From an uncultured Anaerolineae bacterium (GTDB lineage Bacteria; Chloroflexota; Anaerolineae; Aggregatilineales; Phototrophicaceae), in assembly GCA_937995825.1 (NCBI GenBank), contig CALKJO010000001.1, positions 1 to 64,000 on the forward strand: a DNA stretch of 64,000 bases, given 5' to 3'. Positions within the stretch are counted from its first letter, which is position 1. Each line of letters opens with the position of its first letter. This document shows positions 7,435 to 16,054 of the stretch, piece by piece. The position numbers were made by a program, and so were the translations under genes. The notes beneath the pieces are model-generated. The model was not told where the DNA came from. It was given only the letters and a program-made list of their open reading frames with translations, and did no database searches.

Positions 7435-9422
7435 TGAAGCGCTTCTGGGCAGCGCTGATCGCGCTCCTGCTGATCACGTCCGCCGCCGCTGGACAGCCTG
7501 CAGACTCCGAATCTGCCAGTGAATACGGTCTGATCCAGCTCAGCGCGGTATTTGACGATCCCTACCGCTCTGGGACGATCATCGGCGGCGGGACGGTCAG
7601 CCTGTTTGAGGCGAATCTCGGCGCGGACTGCATCGGCTATGTGTCCGCACAGCCAACGGCGCTGCTCCGCCTGGTCGATCCGATGCCGTTTCTTCGGCTG
7701 ATGTTCATCGTCGATGTCATCAACGCCGATGCCGCGCTGATCATCCGCGATCCGGACGGCGCGTTTCGCTGCAGCAATAATGCCTTCGGGCTGCTCAACC
7801 CCGCGCTCGACCTGATCGGCGCGCCGGCGGGCGATTACGCTGTCTGGGTGGCGTCGATTGGGACAAGTCCAGTTTTCGGCCGTCTCTACGCGACCCGCAA
7901 TCCGAATATCCTGCCCGGCTCAATGGGGATCGTGCTGCCGCCGCCCGCCACTGTCCCACCGCCGCCCGATGCCACCCCAGTTCCCGCGCTCGTCGCCGGG
8001 CTAGACACGTCGCGCATTCCCACGTATGGGAGTGTCGATCTGGCAGCGGGATTCCTGCCCGATCCGTATTTTGCGCCCGCATCCGGCGGTGGGGCAATTG
8101 CTGTCGGTGGAGACGCGCTCCCGCCCGACTGCATCGGCTACACCGATGAAGCGCCGGCTTTCCGCGTCCGTTGGGACGGGCGCTCGACCCGCCTTCGACT
8201 GCTGTTCATCCCAATCGCGCCAGAAAATGCCGACGCCGCGCTGATCGTCCGCGCGCCTGATGGCTCATGGGCGTGCAGTATCGACTCCGATCCCTGGGAT
8301 CAGCGCCCGCTGGTCGAATTTATTCAGCCGCAGATGGGCGATTATCTGGTCTGGGTCGCCAATCAAACCGCGCCCTACAGCCCGATTCTAGGCATGATCT
8401 ACGTGACCGAAAAGATCGTCTCGCCGGAGACGATCCGCAGGGGAAATGCGCCCGCCATTGGTGAGCTGATCGGACTGGAGGCAGTTGGATCGGCGGCGGT
8501 CACGTTTGCCAATGCGACGATCAGCCCCGATCCGTATGTAGTGGACAATATCACGGCGGGCGGTGATGTGGACATTGGGGCGCTCAACGGCGTAGGGCTG
8601 CGCGTGCCGGGCGGCGCGGACTGCATCGGCTATTTTCCCGCCGCGCCGTCGTTCGTGTTTGCGCTGCCGATGGGACTGCCATATCTGCGCCTATTTTTCA
8701 TCGGCGAGCCAGACTCCGACCCAGTGATGATCGTGCAGATACCCAACGGCTTATGGTACTGCGGCGATGATTCGTTTGGGACGCTCGATCCGACGGTAAC
8801 GATCATTGGCAACACCGCTTCAGGAGTCGTGCGCGTGTGGGTGGGCAGCTTTCGCGCCGGTCAGCGCATAGTCGGGCGGCTGTTCATCACGCAGGGGAGC
8901 GCATCGCCAATTGAGCCGAATCGGGTGGGGCGAGTCCTGTTCCCCGATCTGCCCGCCGCGCCGATTGACGATCTCACTCTGATCGTCAATCCGCCCGCGC
9001 TCAACCTCGATGCGCCGCCGAACACCGCCGCGCTCGATCTGGCAGCCGGCTTTGAACCCGATCCCTACACCATCCGCGCTTTTGCCGGCGGAACGCTGGA
9101 CGCCAGCGCCATTGATGCCGCTTGTCGAGGGGCGATCACACCTGAACCCGACATCCGCTTGATATGGACGGGCGAGACAGCGCTGCTGCGCATCTTTTTC
9201 ATCGGTGACGGCGACGCGACGCTCGTCATGCGCACGCCCGATGGACGCTTTTTGTGCAGCGACGACTCGTTCGGTCTGCTCACCCCGTCCATCGACATGG
9301 CGCAGCCCGCGCCCGGCACGTATCACATCTGGCTGGGCAGCGTTGCCGAGACGATCACCGTGCCGGGGACGCTCTACCTGACCGAACAGCGCGCCGTCAG
9401 CCCGATCAATCCAAGCGGCTGA
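7434..9422 (+). CDS. Secreted protein with four tandem beta-sandwich repeats
   Basis: Exported protein of about 662 aa with a clear signal peptide (MKRFWAALIALLLITSAAA). The mature part is four diverged repeats of about 130-155 aa. Each has an FxxDPY-like opening, a Gly-rich turn, a Cys-containing segment (ADCIGY in repeats 1 and 3, PDCIGY in 2, ACRGAI in 4), an LRLxFI strand, a DAALIIRDPDG-like turn, a second Cys (FRCSNN, WACSID, WYCGDD, FLCSDD) and a GDYxVWVAS-like strand. The last motif resembles bacterial pre-peptidase C-terminal (PPC) domains; one disulfide per repeat is plausible. Pro-rich linkers separate repeats. No catalytic residues are apparent, so binding or a structural surface role is likely. 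It starts at the ATG overlapping the def stop. Confidence 0.85.
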   Translation: MKRFWAALIALLLITSAAAGQPADSESASEYGLIQLSAVFDDPYRSGTIIGGGTVSLFEANLGADCIGYVSAQPTALLRLVDPMPFLRLMFIVDVINADAALIIRDPDGAFRCSNNAFGLLNPALDLIGAPAGDYAVWVASIGTSPVFGRLYATRNPNILPGSMGIVLPPPATVPPPPDATPVPALVAGLDTSRIPTYGSVDLAAGFLPDPYFAPASGGGAIAVGGDALPPDCIGYTDEAPAFRVRWDGRSTRLRLLFIPIAPENADAALIVRAPDGSWACSIDSDPWDQRPLVEFIQPQMGDYLVWVANQTAPYSPILGMIYVTEKIVSPETIRRGNAPAIGELIGLEAVGSAAVTFANATISPDPYVVDNITAGGDVDIGALNGVGLRVPGGADCIGYFPAAPSFVFALPMGLPYLRLFFIGEPDSDPVMIVQIPNGLWYCGDDSFGTLDPTVTIIGNTASGVVRVWVGSFRAGQRIVGRLFITQGSASPIEPNRVGRVLFPDLPAAPIDDLTLIVNPPALNLDAPPNTAALDLAAGFEPDPYTIRAFAGGTLDASAIDAACRGAITPEPDIRLIWTGETALLRIFFIGDGDATLVMRTPDGRFLCSDDSFGLLTPSIDMAQPAPGTYHIWLGSVAETITVPGTLYLTEQRAVSPINPSG

Positions 9423-9479
9423 TCAAAAAGAGCGGCTCCGCACTGCCCTATCGAAATTGATGCTTTCTGCAAGCACAGT

Positions 9480-10007
9480 TTATTCGCCGCGAACCGGCTC
9501 CAGCCAGTACTTATTGTTGCCGTAGATGCTGCGGCGCTGGCTCTCTGACGCCCAGCCTTCTTGACCATTGCTGTAGCGAATGCGATACCAGGTCAGGGGT
9601 CCGAAGCCAGCGCAGACGGGACCCTCAAGCACTTCAAAGGTCAGGTTTTGGCTGGCGCGAATGACCGCGATCACGTTTGCGCCCGTGCCAGCCGGAACGC
9701 GGCGCAGCGTGCTGAAGCGCTCCGCAATCTGACCGATGTCGCCAACCGCCAAACGCGGTGGGAGCGAACCAGCGCATGTCGCGGACGCAGCCGCGCCGTC
9801 ACCGCCGTCGGCAGCAGCCCCACTATCAGCGACCAGAATTGGGCAGCCATCAGCAGCGACACCGAAACCGGCATCGCCATTCAACGGGCAGGCATCGCGA
9901 TCATCGGGGACGCCATCGCCATCGGTATCGACCTGGGCAAAAGCGGGCAGCGCCATCAGCGACAGCGCAAGAGCGAGAGTGAAAAGCACAAACAGCATTT
10001 TACGCAT
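9480..10007 (-). CDS. Secreted protein with thrombospondin type-3 repeat and SH3-like domain
   Basis: A 175-aa exported protein. Residues 1-23 form a signal peptide (MRKMLFVLFTLALALSL, cleavage near AFA-QV). A calcium-binding type-3 repeat follows (DTDGDGVPDDRDACPLNGD), then a Cys-containing Ala/Gly linker, then an SH3b-like domain with WYRIRYSNGQEGW, a signature of bacterial wall-associated SH3 domains. The start was set at 10007 because GGGAGG lies 9 bases upstream; the longer open frame to 10061 has no such site. It is convergent with the four-repeat protein and divergent from the C39-like peptidase gene. Likely a cell-surface or wall-binding protein; no enzymatic domain is present. Confidence 0.85.
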   Translation of the reverse strand: MRKMLFVLFTLALALSLMALPAFAQVDTDGDGVPDDRDACPLNGDAGFGVAADGCPILVADSGAAADGGDGAAASATCAGSLPPRLAVGDIGQIAERFSTLRRVPAGTGANVIAVIRASQNLTFEVLEGPVCAGFGPLTWYRIRYSNGQEGWASESQRRSIYGNNKYWLEPVRGE

Positions 10008-10157
10008 GGTCGGAATGCCTCCCTGAGGGAATGAAATATTGATCGGCGTTAATCGTAACATCCAAATCTATTTTAGGCAATCAGTCGTGGGCGCATAATG
10101 GTAAAACAGGTACAATCGTCTCTGGAAATTGTCAGAAATGGACAGATCGAACAAACG

Positions 10158-11237
10158 ATGAAACTGCGTGTGTTACCCCGCCTACAGGCGCTGTGTCTGA
10201 TGCTCATGCTCGCCTCGGTCATGCCGCTGAACGCACAGACGGCGGCGCTGAGCGACGGCAGGGCGCTCCCTTCAGCGGCGCGGCTTGACGGGCTGACGCT
10301 GGTCTATCAGGATGTCAACCGCTGCTCAGCGGCGGCGCTGGCGATTCAGCTCTCCTATTTTGAAGACACGCTCGCCTATTCGGAAGCAATTCGCTTTCTC
10401 AACCCCCATGTTGAAGATGTCGCGGTGCGCCTCGATGAAATGGTCGCTTTCGTCCGTTCACGCGGACTCGGCGCGATTGAGCGCATCGGCGGCACGCCGG
10501 AGATGCTCAAGGCGCTGATCGCCAGCGGTTTTCCTGTCCTGATCGAGAACAGCTATTACGACGGCGCAAATTACTACCGCGACTGGATGAGCCATAACCG
10601 CGTGATTATGGGCTACGACGACGCAGCGGGCAGATTCTATTCCTACGATCCGCTGCTGGGCGCGGGAGAAGACCGCCTCGGTCGTCCAATTCCCTACGAT
10701 GACATCGAGACGCGCTGGCGTCCCTTCAACCGCGATTACATGGTCGTGTATCGCCTTGAGGACGAAGATCGGCTGCGCGCCGTCATGGGTGATCACTGGG
10801 ATGTGGTCTACAACACTGAATTCGCCCTCGCGCAGTCGCAGGCGGAGATCGACAGCGGCAGCGTCGACTCGTTCACGTATTTCAATCTCGGCTCCTCGCT
10901 CGCCCTGCTCGGACGCCATCAAGAAGCTGCCGAAGCCTTCGACCGCGCGCGCGCCAACGGGCTGCCCTGGCGCATGTTCTGGTATCAGTACGGCATCTTT
11001 GAAGCCTACTATCACACCGGACGCTACGATGACATGATCGCGCTGGCGCGCGATGTGATCGCCGGCACGCCGGGGGTGGAGGAAGTCTACTACTATGCTG
11101 GCTTAGCCTATGAGGCGCAGGGCGATTTGGTGCGTGCGCGCGGCAACTATGAGGTCGCCCTGTGGCGCAATCCAGGGCTGTTCGCGGCATCGGCAGGCTT
11201 GGCGCGGCTGCGCGGTGATGGGACGGTTGGAGGGTGA
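10158..11237 (+). CDS. Secreted C39-like cysteine peptidase with TPR repeats
   Basis: A 359-aa exported protein. The signal peptide begins at the ATG at 10158 (MKLRVLPRLQALCLMLML); an upstream in-frame ATG at 10098 would add 20 polar residues and is less likely. The catalytic domain resembles peptidase family C39: the Cys lies in QDVNRCSAAALAIQL, the His in MSHNRVIMGYDD and the Asp in YSYDPLLG. The usual CG after the nucleophile is CS here. The C-terminal 140 aa contain about three TPR units (FNLGSSLALLGRHQEAAEAF, YYYAGLAYEAQGDLVRARGN). It is the first gene of a coupled plus-strand run: its stop overlaps the next start (GTGA). The target is unknown; an extracytoplasmic processing or binding role is inferred. 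Confidence 0.85.
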   Translation: MKLRVLPRLQALCLMLMLASVMPLNAQTAALSDGRALPSAARLDGLTLVYQDVNRCSAAALAIQLSYFEDTLAYSEAIRFLNPHVEDVAVRLDEMVAFVRSRGLGAIERIGGTPEMLKALIASGFPVLIENSYYDGANYYRDWMSHNRVIMGYDDAAGRFYSYDPLLGAGEDRLGRPIPYDDIETRWRPFNRDYMVVYRLEDEDRLRAVMGDHWDVVYNTEFALAQSQAEIDSGSVDSFTYFNLGSSLALLGRHQEAAEAFDRARANGLPWRMFWYQYGIFEAYYHTGRYDDMIALARDVIAGTPGVEEVYYYAGLAYEAQGDLVRARGNYEVALWRNPGLFAASAGLARLRGDGTVGG

Positions 11238-12565
11238 TCAGGCGGGCTGTTTTGCTGGCAGCGCTGCTCAGCACAGCGCTGGCGGTGTCGGCGCAGACAA
11301 CCATGACGCCGCTGATACCGATGGATGTCGAGGTGGTTGAGCGCGTCGGCATGTTCGACCAGCCCGTGCAGATCGTCGAGGGAATCGTCCGCAATGATGG
11401 CGATAGGGCATATACCCGAGTCAGCATTTTTGCCGAGGCTTACAACGCCGCTGAGGCGCTTATCGGCGAGGGATTCGGAGTCCTGACCAATGCGTGTGGC
11501 GCGGGGCTGCTCGATGCTGTGATCTTTCCGGGCGAGTCGGCGCGGTTCAGCGCGCCGCTGGAGCTGTTCGAGATCGACTCTGAGATCGACCGGGTTGACA
11601 TCACGGTTTCTGCATCGATCAGTGAGATGGCGTTCACGCCGCCGGGCGATCTCATCCCCGGACTGCGGACGATCTTCACGGGTGAAGCTGTCATGGTCGA
11701 GTTCTGGCGCGAGGAGGGAATGCTGTTCGCGTCTGGCTGTCTGCGCCACCCCTTTTATGAATGGACGTGGTATCGCGCCAATCCCGATCAAACGGGCTAT
11801 GCGGAAATTGAGCATCCCCGCGCCGACCGGATCGATCCGGAAGTGCTTCAGCGCCGGCTGCTGCTGCGCGATGCGCTGGCGTGGGAAAATGCTTTCATCC
11901 GCTTCGCGCCGGACAGCCTGCGTTTCGTCTATCAGGATCACGTCAACACGATGTATACTGCTGCGGCGTCTGGAACTGCCGTGCGCACGCTCCACAGCCG
12001 GCTGAATAATCGGACGCTGCAAGGGATTTACTGGCTCCCTCAGGGGCGGTTTCTCGCCTATCACTACGGCGCTTTCGGCGATCAGGTGATCTATTTCACC
12101 GCCGATGTGGACGGACGGCTGATCAGCCCGCCGCCGCTGCAAAATCCACCCTCCGAGATCGTGCCGGGCGTCTCCGCCGATGGGCGGCGCGTTGTGATCG
12201 CCGGCGGCTTTGAGGAAGGACACGGCTATTATCTTTACGTCGTCACCAACGGCTTTTTTGAGAAGCTGTTTGAAGTGGAGCCGCCCGGCAACAATTATCC
12301 CGCGCCGCTGCTGCTCACGGACGTAGAGGAGAATCTGGTGCGGCGGGTCTATTTTGCGCGGCGCATTGGCGATCAGGCGCGCCTCATCTGCTTTAACCGC
12401 GATACGCGCGAGCTGATCGACATGGGCGCGCTGCCGATCCGGCTGGCGCAGGATGAGCGCGCGTGGATGTGGGTGACGCCAGAGGGAGATCAGTTCATCC
12501 TCGCCGCCAACGGTCAGCACGGCGGCGTTTGGGCAATTGATCGTGCCGCTTTACCGCCATGCTGA
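11234..12565 (+). CDS. Secreted FxLYD/propeller-like protein
   Basis: Exported protein of 443 aa with a signal peptide (IRRAVLLAALLSTALAVSAQ). Residues 25-140 look like an FxLYD-type beta-sandwich: VEGIVRNDGDRAYTRVSIFA is characteristic of that family. The remainder is beta-rich and contains propeller-like strands (LRFVYQDHVNTMYT, GRFLAYHYG, GRRVVIAGG), resembling TolB-type blades. The start is GTG, overlapping the stop of the C39-like gene, and its own stop overlaps the start of the glycosyltransferase (ATGCTGA), so these genes are probably translated as a chain. A surface-binding function linked to the adjacent peptidase or transferase is an inference; no catalytic motif was found. Confidence 0.8.
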   Translation: MIRRAVLLAALLSTALAVSAQTTMTPLIPMDVEVVERVGMFDQPVQIVEGIVRNDGDRAYTRVSIFAEAYNAAEALIGEGFGVLTNACGAGLLDAVIFPGESARFSAPLELFEIDSEIDRVDITVSASISEMAFTPPGDLIPGLRTIFTGEAVMVEFWREEGMLFASGCLRHPFYEWTWYRANPDQTGYAEIEHPRADRIDPEVLQRRLLLRDALAWENAFIRFAPDSLRFVYQDHVNTMYTAAASGTAVRTLHSRLNNRTLQGIYWLPQGRFLAYHYGAFGDQVIYFTADVDGRLISPPPLQNPPSEIVPGVSADGRRVVIAGGFEEGHGYYLYVVTNGFFEKLFEVEPPGNNYPAPLLLTDVEENLVRRVYFARRIGDQARLICFNRDTRELIDMGALPIRLAQDERAWMWVTPEGDQFILAANGQHGGVWAIDRAALPPC

Positions 12566-14421
12566 AGCGTGTCACCCCGCTGGAATGGCTGGCACTGGCG
12601 GCGATCCTGCTGCTGGCAGGCGCACTGCGCTTCGGCTGGTCTGGGGTGAGCAGTTTCGCATGGGATGAAGCCAATTTGAGTCTGGATGCGCTGCGAACGG
12701 CGCGCGGCGGGGCGCTGGCGCTCGCCGGTCAGCCATCTTCCGTGGCGATTCCGTTCTTTCCAGCCAGCGTCTACGCTTTTGCCATCCCTTACGCCGTCTC
12801 GCCCGATCCGCTGATCGCCGTCGGCTTCGTTAGCGCGCTCAGCCTGCTGACGGTGTTCGGCGTCTGGGCATTGGCGCGGACGATGCTCGATGCGCCGGCT
12901 GCGGGGCTGCTGGCGGCGCTGTTTCTGGCAGCGTCGCCGTATGCCGTTCTCTATGGGCGCAGCATCTGGCAGCCCAATCTGCTGCCGCCGCTGGCGCTGG
13001 CATGGCTGGCTGCCGCCTGGTGCGCTGTCCATACGGGGGATCGGCGCGCGCTGGCGCTGCATATCTTCCTCGGCGGCGCGATCGTTCAGGTGCATTTTGC
13101 AGGAGCCGCGCTGGCAGCCGCCACCGCCCTTCTCTTTCTTGCTTATCGCTGGTGGCGTCACCTTCTGCCGGTGGGGATCGGGGGAGCGAGCGCGCTGCTG
13201 CTGGCGCTGCCGTATGGCGTTTTTCTCGCGCAGACACCGGATATGTTGACCCGCTATGCCGATGTTTTGCGCGGCGAAACGCGGTATGATGGTGTTAGTT
13301 TTGAAAATGTGTTAAAACTCGCGCTCGGATGGGACTGGAGCTACCTCGGCGGCGGCATCGACGATCCAACTGGGCGAAACATCCTGCTGTCGGCGTTGGC
13401 GGGCGCACTTTTCCTGATCGGCAGCGTGGGACTGGCGCGGCGGGGGCTTTCTCGCCGTTCGCGAACGCTGATCCTGATCGCGGCGCTGGCATCTCCTTTG
13501 TTTTTCATCCGTCACAGCACGCCCGTCCTGCCGCATTATCAGCTTGTCGCGCTGCCCGCGCTGGCGCTGATTGTTGGCGCGGGCTGGCGCACAGGCATCA
13601 TCGGGCGCGCTGCACTTGTTGGGGCGATCCTGCTGGCGGTAGCCTGGACGGCGCAGCTTACAGAAGTGCTGAATCGGGTTTCGGTCGAGCGTCCGCCCAA
13701 CAGCGCGCTGTCGAGCATTCTGAACGAGCCGCGCGACACGGTCAAGGCGATCCGCGATCCGGTCATCGTCCATCTGCATGGGGATGATCCGCGCCTCGAG
13801 GGTGAAGCCGCCGTCTTCAGCGCGCTGCTTTGGGAGCGCCGGCATCGGATCGTCAATGGGACGGTGCTGCTGGTGCTGCCGCCTGAACCAGCGACTCTGC
13901 TGACCACGCTCGCGCCCTTTCAGGCTTGGGAGGAGCTAGAAGCCGGCGGTCTGGCGGAGACCGTTTCAGCCTATCCGCGCCGTCAGGGTGCGCTCCCATT
14001 CATGGCGATGCGTTACGATGGCGCGGCGCTTCCTGAGGGCTTTACTCCCGTCGAGCCGGTATCGTTTGCCGACGGCACAACGCTGATAGGATGGAAAGCC
14101 CGCTGGATTGGAGCCCGTTTTCGCATCTCAACGCTCTGGCGGGCGGGCAATCTGGCGGGAGAGGTCACCATTCAGCAGTTTCATCATCTGCGCACACCGG
14201 ATGAACTGGACGGCGAGCCGTTCATGGGATCGGATGTGCCGCTGGCACTGCACACCTGGCGAACGGACGATCAGGTCGTCGTCATGGCAGACTTCTTCGA
14301 TGTCCCGCCGGGGGAATATCTGCTAGACATCGGGCATTATACGCTGCCGGAGATCATCCGCGTGGCGTCTGAACGGGGAGAGTATGTCCGTTTGGGGTTG
14401 TTTACAGTGGGTGAGCCATGA
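12559..14421 (+). CDS. GT39-family (PMT/ArnT-like) membrane glycosyltransferase
   Basis: Polytopic membrane protein of 620 aa. The N-terminal half has about ten hydrophobic segments; the first extracytoplasmic loop contains FAWDEANLS, the Asp-Glu catalytic signature of the GT-C superfamily (protein mannosyltransferase, ArnT). These enzymes transfer a sugar from a polyprenyl-phosphate donor to a protein or lipid on the outer face of the membrane. Residues 390-620 are a soluble extracytoplasmic domain with beta structure. The gene overlaps its neighbours on both sides (7 bases with the FxLYD protein, ATGA with the antiporter). The adjacent secreted proteins are possible acceptors, but nothing in the sequence proves this. 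Confidence 0.87.
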   Translation: MLKRVTPLEWLALAAILLLAGALRFGWSGVSSFAWDEANLSLDALRTARGGALALAGQPSSVAIPFFPASVYAFAIPYAVSPDPLIAVGFVSALSLLTVFGVWALARTMLDAPAAGLLAALFLAASPYAVLYGRSIWQPNLLPPLALAWLAAAWCAVHTGDRRALALHIFLGGAIVQVHFAGAALAAATALLFLAYRWWRHLLPVGIGGASALLLALPYGVFLAQTPDMLTRYADVLRGETRYDGVSFENVLKLALGWDWSYLGGGIDDPTGRNILLSALAGALFLIGSVGLARRGLSRRSRTLILIAALASPLFFIRHSTPVLPHYQLVALPALALIVGAGWRTGIIGRAALVGAILLAVAWTAQLTEVLNRVSVERPPNSALSSILNEPRDTVKAIRDPVIVHLHGDDPRLEGEAAVFSALLWERRHRIVNGTVLLVLPPEPATLLTTLAPFQAWEELEAGGLAETVSAYPRRQGALPFMAMRYDGAALPEGFTPVEPVSFADGTTLIGWKARWIGARFRISTLWRAGNLAGEVTIQQFHHLRTPDELDGEPFMGSDVPLALHTWRTDDQVVVMADFFDVPPGEYLLDIGHYTLPEIIRVASERGEYVRLGLFTVGEP

Positions 14422-15896
14422 TCCTGATTGAACATCTGCTTCTAGGAGCGGCATTTGTGCTGCTGCTGAGCATCCTCGCCAGCAAAGTTGCCGTGCGTGC
14501 TGGCGTGCCGGCGCTGCTGTTATTCATCGGCTTGGGGATTCTGGCAGGTTCAGAGGGCATCGGTCGAATCCCCTTCGATGATCCATGGGCGGTGCAGGCG
14601 GTTGGCGTGGTGGCGCTGGCGTTCATCTTGTTCGCTGGTGGGATGGACACGCGCCTGCGCAATATCCGCCCGATTCTGCGCGAAGGCATCTCCCTGGCGA
14701 CCGTTGGCGTCGCCATGACCGCGCTCACTGTCGGCATTTTTACGCACCTGCTGTTTGGATTCACGCTGGCGGAGGGTGTGCTGCTGGGCGCGATCATCTC
14801 CTCGACCGACGCGGCGGCGGTCTTTTCCGTGCTGCGCGGCAAAGATATCAACCTCAAACGCCTGCTCAAGCCGCTGCTCGAACTCGAATCAGGCAGCAAC
14901 GATCCGATGGCGGTCTTTCTCACCATCGGCATGATCGCGCTCGTCAACGATCCATCGGCTTCGCCGCTCAATCTTATACCGGCATTTTTCCTGCAAATGG
15001 GGATCGGCGCCGCCATCGGACTCGGCGTGGGGCGGCTAATGCAGGTGGTGATCAACCGCATTCGGCTGGAATACGACGGCTTGTATCCCGTCCTGACGAT
15101 TGCGGCGGTCGCCTTGACCTACGGCGCGGCGGCAGCGCTCGGCGGCAACGGCTTCCTCGCGGTCTATCTCGCTGGCGTGGTCATGGGCAATGGGGATTTC
15201 ATCCATAAGCGCAGTCTAATCCGATTCCATGACGGCTTGGCATGGCTGATGCAAATCCTGATGTTCCTGACGCTCGGGCTGCAGGTTTTCCCATCGGAGC
15301 TTGTCCCCGTCGCTGGCGAAGGACTGCTGATCGCGCTGTTCGTGATTTTAGTGGCGCGCCCGGTGGCGGTGTTCATCTCGCTGATCGGGACGCATCTGAT
15401 GGTTCGCGAAAAAGTGTATATCGCCTTCGTTGGACTGCGCGGCGCCGCCCCGATCATCCTGGCGACCTTTCCACTGCTGGCGGGGGTGGAGCAAGCGGAG
15501 ACGATCTTCAACATTGTTTTCTTCATTGTCCTGACCTCGGTGCTGCTGCAAGGGACGCTGATCGTGCCGATGGCAAAATGGCTTGGCGTCTACAGTCAGC
15601 GCCCGCTGATCGGCTTCTCGCCGCTGACATATGTCATGGAGGATGGGGAGATCACGGACAACATCGTTGAAGCGACGGTCATGCCCAATTCCTACGCCGT
15701 CGGCAAGCAGATTCTCGATCTGCATCTGCCGTCCGGTGTGCTGGTGGCACTGATCGGGCGCAACCGCGAAGTCATCATCCCGAACGGCGGGACAGTGATC
15801 GAAGTGGGCGACCATCTGCTGCTGGTCACGCGACCGGAAGTCCGCGAGGAGCTGATCACCCAGCTCTGCGGTACGTCAAGCCTTAAAGATGGCTGA
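14418..15896 (+). CDS. K+/H+ antiporter, NhaP2/CvrA type
   Basis: Cation/proton antiporter of the CPA1 family, 492 aa. Residues 1-390 carry about 12-13 membrane segments, including the typical LGAIISSTDAAAVFSVLRG (transport Asp pair region) and LLELESGSNDPMAVFLT segments. Residues 400-492 form a TrkA-C/RCK-C regulatory domain (VMPNSYAVGKQILDLHLPSG, ... VIEVGDHLLLVTRPE), which in this family senses nucleotides or ions. It starts in the ATGA overlap with the GT39 gene and is the last gene of the run; the following 158 bases carry the aap promoter. Role: potassium and pH homeostasis at the cytoplasmic membrane. Confidence 0.93.
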   Translation: MILIEHLLLGAAFVLLLSILASKVAVRAGVPALLLFIGLGILAGSEGIGRIPFDDPWAVQAVGVVALAFILFAGGMDTRLRNIRPILREGISLATVGVAMTALTVGIFTHLLFGFTLAEGVLLGAIISSTDAAAVFSVLRGKDINLKRLLKPLLELESGSNDPMAVFLTIGMIALVNDPSASPLNLIPAFFLQMGIGAAIGLGVGRLMQVVINRIRLEYDGLYPVLTIAAVALTYGAAAALGGNGFLAVYLAGVVMGNGDFIHKRSLIRFHDGLAWLMQILMFLTLGLQVFPSELVPVAGEGLLIALFVILVARPVAVFISLIGTHLMVREKVYIAFVGLRGAAPIILATFPLLAGVEQAETIFNIVFFIVLTSVLLQGTLIVPMAKWLGVYSQRPLIGFSPLTYVMEDGEITDNIVEATVMPNSYAVGKQILDLHLPSGVLVALIGRNREVIIPNGGTVIEVGDHLLLVTRPEVREELITQLCGTSSLKDG

Positions 15897-15925
15897 ATGC
15901 GCACTTTTCAATCTGGGGTTCGTGT

Positions 15926-15954
15926 TTGACACGCCTCATGTGTTAGGCTATAGT
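15926..15954 (+). promoter_or_regulatory. Sigma-70-like promoter of the aap operon
   Basis: TTGACA at 15926-15931 and TATAGT at 15949-15954 are separated by exactly 17 bases. Transcription would begin near 15961, giving a 5' leader of about 94 bases before the aapJ start at 16055. AAGGAG at 16038-16043 is the ribosome-binding site. Confidence 0.75.
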
Positions 15955-16054
15955 TTCGCAGCAGTTGTGTATGTCTCTACAAGTACCATTTAATGCCATA
16001 TGGCTCGCGCAGGACTCTCGTAAAGGTTGTCAGTTTTTAAGGAGTGTTAAATCG

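Noticed and set aside
9423-9479. Terminator between the four-repeat protein and the SH3 protein genes
   Set aside because: A T-run exists on the minus strand, but the possible stem GCGG/CCGC leaves a loop of only two bases.
11147-12520. 457-codon minus-strand open frame
   Set aside because: Antisense to the secreted FxLYD gene, which has a signal peptide and coupled overlaps; the shadow has none of these.
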